Counted from the stretch's first letter, positions 18,004-27,606 are shown. The stretch is DNA of 48,934 nt from SAR86 cluster bacterium (GCA_029268615.1 JAQWNM010000012.1:1-48934), one strand, 5' to 3'. Notes: generated by a model from the letters alone, not told the origin. A program made the numbers and translations.

Positions 18004-19578
18004 TTAATTCCTTAGTTCTTTTATTCTAAGGCCTGATAACCATAATGCTCCTATATAAATTATGACTCCACTCAAACAAAGAAACCCTAATCTCATAAAC
18101 CTTTCGTAACCCTCTAATTCTCGCCAAAAAATAATATCAACAGTAAAATAATCTAATAAAATTAATAATGATATTGAAGCAAAAATTATCCTGGATAAGA
18201 AAACAAACCAACCAGCACTAGCTTTATATACATTATCTCTCTTAAGCATAAGAATTAGACTAAAAACACTAAAGAACGCTGCAAAAGAACTAGCTGCAGC
18301 TAAACCTACATGATTGTAGCCTAAATAAAAAGCAAAAAACCAAGCTAAAACTGCATTTAAAATCATAGATAAAAAAGCAATCTTTACTGGCACCTTAGGT
18401 TTCTGTTGTGCAAAAAAACCAGGGATTAATATTTTAATTAACATGAAACCAATTAAACCTAGCGCAAGAGCAATTAAACTATAAGCTGTTTGAGAAGTAT
18501 CAATAGAAGAAAATTGTCCTCTCTCAAATAGAGTCAGTATTATGGGCTCAGCTAAGATAATCAATCCAATTACTGCAGGAACTCCAGCGAGAATAACTAG
18601 CCTTATCCCCCAGTCAATTGTCTTAGAAAAAGTCTCATCACTTCCCATGGCATGCAAAAGAGAAAGCTTGGGTAAAATAACTGTACCAATTGCTATAGCA
18701 AATATTCCCAAAGGTAACTGCATCAATCTGTCTGATACATACAACCAACTTGGACTTCCAGTTGGCAATAAAGAGGCTAATATTGTATCTACCAACATAT
18801 TTATCTGACTTACTCCACCTGCAATTATTCCAGGAATCATTAAAAACATTACTCTTTTAGCGCCTGGATGGTTTAATTGAAATGTAAATTTAGGCAAGAG
18901 CTTCATTCTAGTTAAAGGTACAATCTGAATTAGTACCTGTATACAACCAGCAAAGAAAACTCCCCAAGCTAATACATAAACAGGAACCTCCTCATATGGA
19001 GCTATCCAAACACCAAATACGATTAAAACTAAATTGTAAAAAAGTGGTGTCAGAGCGGGTAGCGAAAAACGTTCGTAAGTATTTAAAATAGAACCAGAAA
19101 GTGCCACCAAAGAGACAAATAATAAATAAGGAAAAGAAATCTGTAAAATATCTATAGCTAATGTCTTCTTCAAAGGTTCAAAGTAGAAACCAGGAGCAAA
19201 TATAAGTACAAAAAATGGAGCTGCTATCAAGGCTAAAGAAGTAACTATTAAAAGAGTTAGACTAAGAATGCTAAAAACACTATTTATTAGATCAGATACT
19301 TCTTTTTTGTCTTTTTTTTCTTTATATTCTGATAGAACAGGAACGAAAGCTTGATTAAAAGCTCCTTCAGCAAATAATCTTCTAAAGACACTAGGAATTT
19401 TCATGATTACAACAAATGCGTCTAATGCAATTCCCGTACCTAATAATCCAGTTATTACTATGTCTCTCCCTAAACCTAATATTCTAGATATAAAGGTCCA
19501 AAAACTAACTAGACCACTGTTAACTAACAGTCGAATAGATGTTTTATCTTTAGAAACTTTTGCAGGCTCTGGGTTCAG
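18004..19578 (-). CDS. murJ: Lipid II flippase MurJ, apparent CTG start
   Basis: The first ATG in the frame (19404) would give 466 residues and remove the first helix. Reading back, the frame is open and encodes SGLVSFWTFISRILGLGRD and GIALDAFVVIMKIP, matching the MurJ N-terminus (E. coli: MFSRVLGFARD). The only NTG codon that retains this is CTG at 19578-19576, with AGGAG seven bases upstream, overlapping the msrB stop as CTGA. This gives 524 residues with about 14 helices; E. coli MurJ has 511. MurJ flips lipid II across the inner membrane. The family call is firm. The CTG start is inferred; an ATT further in is a weaker alternative. Confidence 0.9.
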   Translation of the reverse strand: MNPEPAKVSKDKTSIRLLVNSGLVSFWTFISRILGLGRDIVITGLLGTGIALDAFVVIMKIPSVFRRLFAEGAFNQAFVPVLSEYKEKKDKKEVSDLINSVFSILSLTLLIVTSLALIAAPFFVLIFAPGFYFEPLKKTLAIDILQISFPYLLFVSLVALSGSILNTYERFSLPALTPLFYNLVLIVFGVWIAPYEEVPVYVLAWGVFFAGCIQVLIQIVPLTRMKLLPKFTFQLNHPGAKRVMFLMIPGIIAGGVSQINMLVDTILASLLPTGSPSWLYVSDRLMQLPLGIFAIAIGTVILPKLSLLHAMGSDETFSKTIDWGIRLVILAGVPAVIGLIILAEPIILTLFERGQFSSIDTSQTAYSLIALALGLIGFMLIKILIPGFFAQQKPKVPVKIAFLSMILNAVLAWFFAFYLGYNHVGLAAASSFAAFFSVFSLILMLKRDNVYKASAGWFVFLSRIIFASISLLILLDYFTVDIIFWRELEGYERFMRLGFLCLSGVIIYIGALWLSGLRIKELRN

Positions 19579-19976
19579 TCTTCTGCTCCTTCTTTTTTTA
19601 GATTAAGAGAAACAGAATTTATACAATACCTTAGCCCAGTTGGTTGAGGGCCATCAGGAAAAACATGCCCTAAATGAGCTTTGCAAGAACTGCAATGGAC
19701 CTCTGTACGAATTGCACCTAAAGAATTATCTTGCTCCGTTTCTACTACGAATTGATTTATTGGCTCCCAAAAGCTAGGCCAACCAGACCCTGAGTCATAT
19801 TTAGTGTCGGAGCTAAATAGAGGTTCTCCGCAGCAGATGCATTCATATGAACCAATGGCCTTTTCATCATTGTATTTACCTGTAAAAGCCTGTTCAGTTC
19901 CTTGATTCTGAGTTACATGAAACTCCTGAGGGCTCAATCTGGATTCCAAATCTTCTTGTTTATTTTTTTTATCCAT
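19575..19976 (-). CDS. msrB: Peptide-methionine (R)-S-oxide reductase MsrB
   Basis: The protein of 133 residues has the zinc pairs CICCGEP and CSSCKAHLGHVFPDGPQP and the catalytic Cys in GLRYCINSVSL, preceded by SGSGWPSFW. It reduces methionine-R-sulfoxide in damaged proteins. It is the single-domain cytosolic form with no signal peptide. Its stop overlaps the proposed murJ start by four bases, suggesting translational coupling. Confidence 0.96.
   Translation of the reverse strand: MDKKNKQEDLESRLSPQEFHVTQNQGTEQAFTGKYNDEKAIGSYECICCGEPLFSSDTKYDSGSGWPSFWEPINQFVVETEQDNSLGAIRTEVHCSSCKAHLGHVFPDGPQPTGLRYCINSVSLNLKKEGAED
19586..19591 (-). promoter_or_regulatory. Ribosome binding site supporting the murJ CTG start
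   Basis: The minus strand reads AAGGAG inside the end of msrB, followed by seven bases and CTG. No ATG, GTG or TTG in the murJ frame lies near this site, so it either serves the CTG or is chance within msrB codons for Lys-Glu-Gly. Confidence 0.6.
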
Positions 19977-19981
19977 AATTT

Positions 19982-20905
19982 TTATTCCCTAATTGCTTTC
20001 TTTAAAACACTGTAATAAGAATCTTCTACGCACATCCTATCAAGAAATCCATTCTTTTTGAGCATATTATGTGCTTTAGGAAGGTTATACCAAGGACAAT
20101 TGGTAAATAAATGATGCTCTAAATGATAGTTTACATTTAAAGGAACCATAAAATATCTTAAAAGATATGAAGCTCTAGTAGTCCTTGTATTAGTAAGATT
20201 ACTCCCTTTTTGTGTTGCAGCATGCTCTGCTATATTTCTAATCCTAATAATAAAACTGTAATAAGTTAGAGAAGGTAACCACCAAAGTAAAAAAAAGACT
20301 GCCCAATTAAAAAAAAATGAAATTATTATAAATAAAATACAATTAGTAATAAAAAAACCTCTAAATTTATCCCAGCTACTCTTTGTAAAATTAAATGTCT
20401 TATTGTCTAGATCAAGAAAAATAGACTTCAATGTCTCTTTGTACCTTTTTATCCCAGTTAAACCAGTTAAGTCTCTGATTATTTTTCTTATAAAACTTAT
20501 ACGTTTTATAGGAAAAGGAGCACTTAAAGAAAGATCCGGATCTTTATCCGTTTCAGTATATCTATGATGCAACAAATGATATGACCTATAGGGACGATTG
20601 TCGTTTAAAATTGGAAAAGCACAAAACCATTGCGTGAACCAATCATTATATTTTTTATTACTGAACAATAAATTATGGGCTCCTTCATGCATCAATACTG
20701 CTAGAGCAAATTGCCGACTGCCTATTATAAGGATACATATAATTAAAGTTATCACTGAAGGAAAGAAATGAAAGAAAGTCATGCATAAGAAAACTTGCAG
20801 CCAATTTAAAGCTAAATAAAATACGTTTATCCAATCCTTCTTATGTTTGATCTCACTTAGTTGAGAACTTGATAATAAGTCAGATGGTTTCAAATCCTTA
20901 GTCAT
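19982..20905 (-). CDS. Membrane fatty acid desaturase family protein
   Basis: The protein of 307 residues has four main hydrophobic segments and the three histidine boxes of the membrane di-iron desaturase fold: HEGAH, HLLHH and HLEHH. The last sits in VNYHLEHHLFTNCPWYNLP. Such enzymes insert double bonds in acyl chains; related proteins hydroxylate or ketolate carotenoids, so substrate is open. The ATG at 20905 is preferred over 20911 because AGAGG lies eight bases before it. It is divergent from the acyl-CoA synthetases on the plus strand, with about 55 bases between for both promoters. Confidence 0.82.
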   Translation of the reverse strand: MTKDLKPSDLLSSSQLSEIKHKKDWINVFYLALNWLQVFLCMTFFHFFPSVITLIICILIIGSRQFALAVLMHEGAHNLLFSNKKYNDWFTQWFCAFPILNDNRPYRSYHLLHHRYTETDKDPDLSLSAPFPIKRISFIRKIIRDLTGLTGIKRYKETLKSIFLDLDNKTFNFTKSSWDKFRGFFITNCILFIIISFFFNWAVFFLLWWLPSLTYYSFIIRIRNIAEHAATQKGSNLTNTRTTRASYLLRYFMVPLNVNYHLEHHLFTNCPWYNLPKAHNMLKKNGFLDRMCVEDSYYSVLKKAIRE

Positions 20906-20960
20906 GTACATTACCTCTTAATTATGATTATATCGAACCATTCACAACTATGAAAAATAT

Positions 20961-22519
20961 ATGTCAGAATTAGGATTTTGGAATATTGCTAAAAAAGAAC
21001 CAGATAAACTTGCTTTGGTTGACCCGAGAGGCAAAGAATGGACTAGAAAAGAACTTCATGAACTATCAAATCAAGTTGTTCATGGACTTAGATCTATAGG
21101 AATAAAAAAAGGAGATTCTATAGCTATAGTGCTACCTAATTGCGCTGAATATTATGCAATTAACTTAGCTTGTGCTCAATCAGGAATTTATATGGTACCA
21201 ATCAACTGGCACTTAGCGGGTCCAGAAATTGCCTATATTTTAAAAGATAGCGAAGCTAAGATATTCTTTGGGTCTTCTGATAATGCAAATCTTGCTCAAA
21301 CTTGTCTAGACGTTGCTTCTGAATCTGGACTAAAAGAAGAGCAACTAATAAGCATTGGAATACTGCAAGGATTCACCACTTTTTCTAGTCTAGTAGAAGG
21401 TCAATCTAGTGAAATTCCTGAAAATAGGCATCCTGGAAGTGTTATGAACTACACATCTGGAACTACAGGAAGACCAAAAGGAGTTAAAAGAGGATTGGTA
21501 GATGGAGACCCTGATGAAATCGCCAGTCTGTATACAATGCTTCTAGGGTTATTTGGAATAGAACCTGGAAATGATAATGTACATCTTTGCGCATCACCTC
21601 TTTATCATACAGCTCCTCTTCTTTGGTCTTCTAGTTCTTTACACCTAGGTCATACAGTTGTTCTTATGGATAAATTTGATCCTGAATTAATGTTGAAAAT
21701 GATCGATAAATATCAAGTAACTACAAGTCACATGGTTCCAACTCAATTTCATAGATTGTTAGCGCTGCCTGAAGCTGTTAAAAATAAATATGACTGTTCG
21801 TCTACAAAAAGAATGGTCCACGCGGCCGCTCCTTGCCCACCGCATATCAAAAACGCAATGATTAAATGGTGGGGGAATAGTATTTATGAGTACTACGCCG
21901 CAACAGAAGGAGGAGGAACGATGGTTTCCACAGAGGAATGGCTAAAATATCCTGGAACAGTAGGCAAAGCGTGGATTGGTTCAGATATAAAAATAATGGG
22001 CGAAAACGGACAAGAACTAGGCTTCAATGAAGAAGGAATAGTATATATGCTATTGGGTGCGGCGCAATTTGAATATAAAGGCGACAAAGCTAAAACTGAA
22101 GAAAGTAGATGGGGAGATTATTTTACAGTTGGAGATATAGGCTATTTAAATAAGGAAGGTTATTTATTTTTATGTGATAGAAAAAATGACATGATATTTC
22201 TGGTGGAGCTAATATATATCCTGCAGAAATTGAAAATGTTTTTTCTATGCATCCAAAAGTAATAGATGTTGCTGTTTTTGGAATACCTAATGAAGAGTGG
22301 GGAGAAGAAATAAAGGCAGTAGTGCAGGCTGCAGAGGATATTACTCCTGATTCAAACTTTACTTCAGAACTAATGAACTTTTGTAAAAAAAATCTAGGAA
22401 AAATGAAGCTGCCTAAATCAATAGACTATATAAAGGAACTTCCTAGATATCCAAATGGTAAGTTATACAAAAGAAAACTTAAAGATCCTTACTGGGAAGG
22501 GCAAGAAAAGAAGATCTAA
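20961..22519 (+). pseudogene. Acyl-CoA synthetase (AMP-binding family), split by a one-base frameshift
   Basis: Two frames together encode one ANL-superfamily ligase of about 519 residues. The first part (20961 to about 22196) has NYTSGTTGRPKGVKRG (AMP-binding P-loop), YYAATEGGG and DRKNDMI. The second (from about 22197 to 22519) continues SGGANIYPAEIE, then IPNEEWGEEIKAVVQ and LPRYPNGKLYKRKL with the catalytic Lys. The join lacks one base near 22191-22199, where MIISGGANIYP is expected and ATGATATTTCTGG is read. As given, translation ends at 22262 with a garbled tail and no C-terminal domain. It may be a recent mutation or a sequencing error; both halves look otherwise intact. A paralogue follows after 5 bases. 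Confidence 0.88.
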
Positions 22520-22524
22520 CTATT

Positions 22525-24144
22525 ATGGAATTTCATGTAGCTGATATATTTGAAGCAGTAGTGGATAATATCCCTAATAGAGAAGCTCTCGTATTAGGAA
22601 GCACTAGGCTAACATTTTCTGAACTAGATAAAAGATCAAATCAAGTTGCAGCTATGTTGAAATCTGTTGGAATAAAGAAAGAAGATCATATTGGGATCTT
22701 TGCATTCAATTGTATTGAGTGGATAGAAACTATGATCGGAGCCTTTAAAATAGGAGCTGTCCCCATTAATATAAATTATAGGTATGTTGAAGAAGAGTTG
22801 AATTACCTAGTTGATAATGCTGATATTAAAGGAATAGTTTACCAAAAGCATTTTGGAAAAATTCTCAATAAAATTAAGAATAGGACTAAAAAATTAAAAT
22901 ATTATATTGCAATTGATGATGCATCAACGAAATATGAAGACAATCTGCAGGCGCATGACTATGCCAAGGTTATAAAGGATTATTCTTCTGAAAGAGTTAA
23001 ATATAACAGAACAGCAGATGATAGATATGTTATTTATACTGGAGGAACAACTGGTATGCCTAAGGGAGTAATATGGCGTCAAGAAGATGTAATTATGACT
23101 TTAGGAGGAGGCATTGATCATTTAACAGGAGAAAAATTTCTGTCTCCTGAGGCTATGTCAAAGAAATGTTTATCAGATCCTATAGTGGCTTTAGCTTTAG
23201 CCCCTTTAATGCATGGCGCTGCACAATGGCAAACATTTAATAGCTTCTTTTCAGGTTGGAATTTAATTTTTAATAATCAAAAATCTTTTGATGCTGATTA
23301 TATATGGAGTCTCATTTCTAAAGAAAAAGTACAGAATTTAACCATTACAGGTGATGCTATGGGTAGACCTCTAGCTGATGCCCTAAAAAATGTTTTAATG
23401 AAAGGGCTTAATCTAGATTCTCTAATAATTCTGACCAGTACAGCTGCGGTTTTTAGTTCAAGCATCAAAGATCAATTTCTAGAGCTTCTTCCTAATCTAA
23501 TGATAATTGATGGTGTAGGCTCTAGTGAAACCGGGTCTACAGGATTCAATATTTACTCTAAAGGCAGCAAAAAAAAGGATTCTGGTGGAGGTCCAAGTTT
23601 TGCTCGCCCTAAGCATTCAGTCATTCTCGACCCCGAAACAAAAAAACCGCTGGATGAAAAAGACACTTCAACAATAGGTTACTTAGCTCGCTCTGGTAAT
23701 GTCCCTATTGGTTACTATAAAGATCTTGAAAAATCATTATCGACATTTATAAAAGTAGATGGAGAAAAATATTCTATACCAGGAGATTTTGCTAAATTTG
23801 AAACAGATGGACAGATAACTCTTCTTGGAAGGGGCTCTGTTTCTATTAATTCTGGTGGAGAGAAAATCTTTCCTGAAGAAGTAGAAGCTGCTTTAAAATC
23901 CTATCCCGAAGTTTTTGATTGTTTGGTGGTAGGAAAGCAAGATAGTAAATGGGGTCAAAAGGTTGTAGCAGTCATACAATCCAGAAATAATAATAAAATT
24001 GACGTAAATCTTTTAAAGAATCACTGTAAAACATATATTGCAAATTATAAATTTCCAAAAGAATTCTTCTATCAAAAAGAGATTAAAAGAGCTCCCAGCG
24101 GAAAACCTGATTATTCTTGGGCTCAAAAAATAGCTTCAAGCTAA
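22525..24144 (+). CDS. Acyl-CoA synthetase (AMP-binding family)
   Basis: The 539-residue ANL-superfamily ligase is intact. It has the P-loop YTGGTTGMPKGVIWRQED at about 171-188, the adenine-binding DGVGSSETGSTGFN, LGRGSVSINSGGEKIFPEEV, and the catalytic Lys near the end (RAPSGKPDYSW). It activates a carboxylic acid to acyl-CoA through acyl-AMP. The P-loop variant TGGTTG followed by MWRQED-type sequence resembles the FadD3/PRK07798 group of actinobacterial and marine proteins, so a branched or cyclic substrate is possible; this is not shown. It shares an operon with the frameshifted synthetase and is convergent with the next gene. Confidence 0.9.
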   Translation: MEFHVADIFEAVVDNIPNREALVLGSTRLTFSELDKRSNQVAAMLKSVGIKKEDHIGIFAFNCIEWIETMIGAFKIGAVPININYRYVEEELNYLVDNADIKGIVYQKHFGKILNKIKNRTKKLKYYIAIDDASTKYEDNLQAHDYAKVIKDYSSERVKYNRTADDRYVIYTGGTTGMPKGVIWRQEDVIMTLGGGIDHLTGEKFLSPEAMSKKCLSDPIVALALAPLMHGAAQWQTFNSFFSGWNLIFNNQKSFDADYIWSLISKEKVQNLTITGDAMGRPLADALKNVLMKGLNLDSLIILTSTAAVFSSSIKDQFLELLPNLMIIDGVGSSETGSTGFNIYSKGSKKKDSGGGPSFARPKHSVILDPETKKPLDEKDTSTIGYLARSGNVPIGYYKDLEKSLSTFIKVDGEKYSIPGDFAKFETDGQITLLGRGSVSINSGGEKIFPEEVEAALKSYPEVFDCLVVGKQDSKWGQKVVAVIQSRNNNKIDVNLLKNHCKTYIANYKFPKEFFYQKEIKRAPSGKPDYSWAQKIASS

Positions 24145-24173
24145 CTTTAAATTAACAGATCTTCAAAAAAAAA

Positions 24174-26183
24174 TTAAATTTCTTTAAGAGACAAGTCAAG
24201 CCAGGCTACTTCATCTTGGGATAAATTAATAAATAAGGACTGAAAAGAACTTTGGGTCTCAAAAATATTCCTAGGTCCGACTAAAGGCAATGTTGGGAAT
24301 GACTGCGCTAAGCAAAAAGCTAAAGCAATTTGAATTGGTTCAACTTCTTTTTGTTCAGCTAAAACAAAACATCTTCTTCTTCTTTCTAAATTATTCTCAT
24401 TATGCCAAACTCTTTCTTGCTCTTTTTTATCGGGATTTGAAATATGCTCTTGGGATTCAAACTCCTTAGAGTCTAAGAAAAAACCTCTTGCTTGGCTTGA
24501 CCAAGGAAGAAGAAAAATTTGTTTTTCTTGTAAAAAAGACTTGAAGCTCTCATCAGAAGAACTTTCACATCCAGGCCAAACTGGCTCTATCATTCTAGCT
24601 AAACTAAAATTATTACTCAAAACTGTGAATGGTTCCAATTTCGACCTTTGAGCATAATCTAAGGCGTCCCTAAACCTATTTAAACTCCAGTTAGATGCTC
24701 CTATTAGTTTTATAAGACCTTCATTTTTTAGCTCATTTAATGCATCTATAAATTCGGAGACTGGAACATCAAGGTTATCCCTATGCAAACAGTAAATATC
24801 CATACTATCTATCATGAGACGAGAAAGGGACTCCTCTAATTGAGGACGTATTGACTCAGGATTGCAATACGGAGTATGCGCTCCTTTTCCTAAAACAATA
24901 ATTTTGTTTCTTATATTCCTATGTTTTATCCAATTACCAAGATAATTATCGCTTTTTCCATCATTATAAATATAAGCTGTATCAAAAATATTTCCTCCCA
25001 GGGAAAAGAAATGATCAAACATATGAAATGCATGGTTTCTACTTAGCTGATTATCACATCCAAAAACAAGCCTAGAAGGTTCTACATCTATTCCTTTTAA
25101 TTTTAAAGTAGGCATTATTTGATCAGGGTTTTCATTTAATTTTAAAAAGGGATTGCTAGTTCTATTTTCCGGGTGATCTTCTTTATAACTTACACCTAGC
25201 TGGCCTCTCCATCTATCTAGGTTGCTCATATTTCCTAAACTATCAGCATGTGATACTAAAGAAGATTCTAAAAAGCCTGATTTTATTAGGTTCACAAAAT
25301 GATTTATTTCATGAGTAAAAACCCCTAGATTTTCATTAATCTTTATTATTATTGACTCATTATCTTTAGAAAAAATTAAATTAGATTGCCTTCCTTCAAA
25401 CTCTCCACAATTCCATGGCTGACTTATCTGGAGGGATTTACTTCTACTAGAAATTAGAACTGAATTAGATAAATTTTGATTAATTGCACAAGAGATAAAT
25501 GCCTTAGACCCATTAGTAAATTCTAGGTTTGCGGAAGAAAATAAATCAATCCCTTCAGGGGAAAGCGTTCCTTTAGCTTCGATAGAAGATGGATTAGCAA
25601 ACAGTTTACCTTCCTGGATTCCTACTATCATTCTTGCAAACGACATTGGATAACAACCTATATCTAATATAGATCCTCCTCCTAGATCTGGATTAAGTAA
25701 CCTATGGTCTACAGAAACCTTAGCTTCAAAGCCAAAAGAAGCCTCTATTTCTATAGGTTCATTGGCAAAGTCCTGTTTAATAATCTCCTTAATTTTAAGG
25801 GTTTGGGGATGCGTTCTATACATAAATGCTTCCATCAAAAGAGTTTTATTCTTTCTTGCTAAATCAATCAGTGTCATGGTTTCTTCTGAATTAATAGTCA
25901 TGGGCTTTTCACATAAAACAGACTTTTTATGATTAAGAGCACTTAAAGTAAATTCAAAATGATAATTGTGGGGTAGAGCTATATAAATAGCATCAACAGA
26001 AGGGTCTTCTATTAAATTTTTATAGCCTTCAAAACTATTACACTTAAATTCTTGAGCAAATTGCTTTGCATTAGAACTTGAACGGCTAGCAACTCCATAC
26101 AATATACAATCTTTAGCGTCCTTTATAGAATGAGCAAATGCCTTTGCTATGACACCTGTCCCTAATATGCCCCAGTTAATCAT
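24174..26183 (-). CDS. Fused Gfo/Idh/MocA oxidoreductase - aldo/keto reductase
   Basis: This 669-residue protein joins two NAD(P)-dependent modules. Residues 1 to about 320 form a Gfo/Idh/MocA dehydrogenase: MINWGILGTGVIAKAFAHSI is the Rossmann motif, CEKP at 91-94 holds the conserved EKP, and GGSILDIGCYP lies in the second domain. From about 345 an aldo/keto reductase barrel follows, with NIFDTAYIYND, VLGKGAH and IYCLHRDN giving the Asp, Tyr, Lys and His of the catalytic tetrad. No frameshift or stop lies at the junction. The two modules could act in turn on one sugar or cyclitol, for example through oxidation and reduction steps in epimerisation; that is inference. It overlaps the transporter gene upstream by 8 bases. 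Confidence 0.88.
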   Translation of the reverse strand: MINWGILGTGVIAKAFAHSIKDAKDCILYGVASRSSSNAKQFAQEFKCNSFEGYKNLIEDPSVDAIYIALPHNYHFEFTLSALNHKKSVLCEKPMTINSEETMTLIDLARKNKTLLMEAFMYRTHPQTLKIKEIIKQDFANEPIEIEASFGFEAKVSVDHRLLNPDLGGGSILDIGCYPMSFARMIVGIQEGKLFANPSSIEAKGTLSPEGIDLFSSANLEFTNGSKAFISCAINQNLSNSVLISSRSKSLQISQPWNCGEFEGRQSNLIFSKDNESIIIKINENLGVFTHEINHFVNLIKSGFLESSLVSHADSLGNMSNLDRWRGQLGVSYKEDHPENRTSNPFLKLNENPDQIMPTLKLKGIDVEPSRLVFGCDNQLSRNHAFHMFDHFFSLGGNIFDTAYIYNDGKSDNYLGNWIKHRNIRNKIIVLGKGAHTPYCNPESIRPQLEESLSRLMIDSMDIYCLHRDNLDVPVSEFIDALNELKNEGLIKLIGASNWSLNRFRDALDYAQRSKLEPFTVLSNNFSLARMIEPVWPGCESSSDESFKSFLQEKQIFLLPWSSQARGFFLDSKEFESQEHISNPDKKEQERVWHNENNLERRRRCFVLAEQKEVEPIQIALAFCLAQSFPTLPLVGPRNIFETQSSFQSLFINLSQDEVAWLDLSLKEI

Positions 26184-27531
26184 CTCTTACAGAAGATAAT
26201 TTATTTAAAAGCTCTTTATGCATTTTAGAATCTATTGGATAAAAATAAATTATAATAATGCCTATCAATATACCTAAAGCTGGGATTAAACTCATCATTG
26301 CTTTCATAGATGCAATCGTTTCTTGACTTTGAATACTATTAGGTATGAAACCAATAAAATTTAAAGCAATCCCGAGAATTATTATAGCCATTGCAATAGA
26401 TCCTTTTTGAGCGAATGTCATAAAACCATATAAAGATGATTCGCTTCTAACTCCAGTTTTTACTTCTCCATATTCTATTGTGTCCGGTAACATAGACCAA
26501 AAGAGTATTCCTCCAGCTCCCGTTCCTAAACCTATAAAAGAGACTAAAACCAATAGTTCTTGTAAAGTTTTTATTGGATATAAAAAGAATGTCAGAAAAG
26601 CTAATAAGGACATAGACATTGATATAATCCATGTATATCTTTTACCAATTCTATTTGAAATAAACCACCAAATAGGAATACTAGTAAACGATATGAAGCC
26701 GCTTGTAAAAAGGATAATTCCCTGATGTTGATGGAGATCTAGAGAATATTTGGTGAAATAGACTAAAGTGTTCCCAAAAAATATAGTTGTCATGCCTACT
26801 ATGAGAGTGGCACTAAAAACTAACCAAAAGGGTTTATTTACTGCAATAGCCTTCACGATCTTTATAAAACTACTATTTATCCTTTGTAATTCCTCAGTTT
26901 CTTGAGGCTCTTTAACAGTATAAAAAGTAATAAATTGAATTATAACTGCTACAAAACCTGCAATAGCTGCCATAAACAAAAACCCTTTAGCCTCATTTCC
27001 CATGCCAACCCAAAAAACTATTGGAAATGCTAAGCCAGCCATTAAATTAGTTCCAGTTTGGGCTCCAAGCATTCTAAAACCTGTTAGGTTTGTTCTTTCT
27101 TGACTATCAGAAGTTATTTTAGGAGTCAGTGATGAAAAAGGAACACTCACAATAGTAAAAAATGTTCTATGTAATATATTAATAAAAATTAATACCACAA
27201 ATAAAAAGAACCCATCAAAAGGAGGAACCCAAAAAAGAAGAATAAAAGACAAAGCCAAAGGAATATTTCCAAATAATAAGTAGGGACGATAGACTCCCCA
27301 TCTTGTTCTTGTCTTTTCTGCTAAGAAGCCCATAAATGGATCTGTTAATGCATCCCAAAGCATCCCCACACCATATATAATTCCTGCAAGGGCAGGAGAA
27401 ATACCTACAACATCTGTATAAAAGTATAGGAGATAAAGACCTACTCCTCCCCAGTAGAAGCATATAGCTGTATCTCCAACTCCATAACCAAATTTAACTT
27501 TTAAACTCAAACTCCTGACTTGAGTTTCCAA
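26176..27531 (-). CDS. GPH-family sugar:cation symporter (MelB-like MFS)
   Basis: The protein of 451 residues has about 12 membrane helices. LSLKVKFGYGVGD at the N-terminus and the loop WDALTDPFMGFLAEKTRTRWG are the GPH/MelB signature, including the conserved Asp residues. It would bring in a glycoside, sugar or sulfonated sugar with Na+ or H+. A GTG at 27564 also opens this frame, but the TTG at 27531 has a perfect GGAGG seven bases upstream and matches the MelB start. It overlaps the downstream fusion enzyme by 8 bases, so the two probably handle one substrate. Confidence 0.85.
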   Translation of the reverse strand: METQVRSLSLKVKFGYGVGDTAICFYWGGVGLYLLYFYTDVVGISPALAGIIYGVGMLWDALTDPFMGFLAEKTRTRWGVYRPYLLFGNIPLALSFILLFWVPPFDGFFLFVVLIFINILHRTFFTIVSVPFSSLTPKITSDSQERTNLTGFRMLGAQTGTNLMAGLAFPIVFWVGMGNEAKGFLFMAAIAGFVAVIIQFITFYTVKEPQETEELQRINSSFIKIVKAIAVNKPFWLVFSATLIVGMTTIFFGNTLVYFTKYSLDLHQHQGIILFTSGFISFTSIPIWWFISNRIGKRYTWIISMSMSLLAFLTFFLYPIKTLQELLVLVSFIGLGTGAGGILFWSMLPDTIEYGEVKTGVRSESSLYGFMTFAQKGSIAMAIIILGIALNFIGFIPNSIQSQETIASMKAMMSLIPALGILIGIIIIYFYPIDSKMHKELLNKLSSVRDD

Positions 27532-27538
27532 AATTTCC

Positions 27539-27543
27539 CCTCC
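27539..27543 (-). promoter_or_regulatory. Ribosome binding site deciding the TTG start of the GPH symporter
   Basis: GGAGG on the minus strand, seven bases before TTG at 27531-27529. The upstream in-frame GTG at 27564 has no comparable site. Confidence 0.65.
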
Positions 27544-27606
27544 ATTTTTAAAAATTTTTATCACAATACACTCTTATTAGTGATGAACCTATAAGGAAAG
27601 CTATTT

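Noticed and set aside
18542-19606. Plus-strand ORFs opposite murJ and msrB
   Set aside because: Shadows of the minus-strand coding frames; the minus-strand MurJ frame runs through the whole region.
22181-22190. Programmed -1 frameshift at A AAA AAT to join the two halves of the acyl-CoA synthetase
   Set aside because: A -1 slip there would read TGA at 22187-22189 at once, so it cannot reach the downstream frame. The defect lies after this point, and no slippery site is seen there.
24145-24173. Possible terminator between the convergent acyl-CoA synthetase and fusion genes
   Set aside because: A-rich and T-rich runs are present but no stable GC-containing stem is seen.
26447-27463. Extra ORFs (61-82 residues) in both strands inside the GPH symporter gene
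   Set aside because: Out-of-frame readings of membrane-protein codons with no own start signals.
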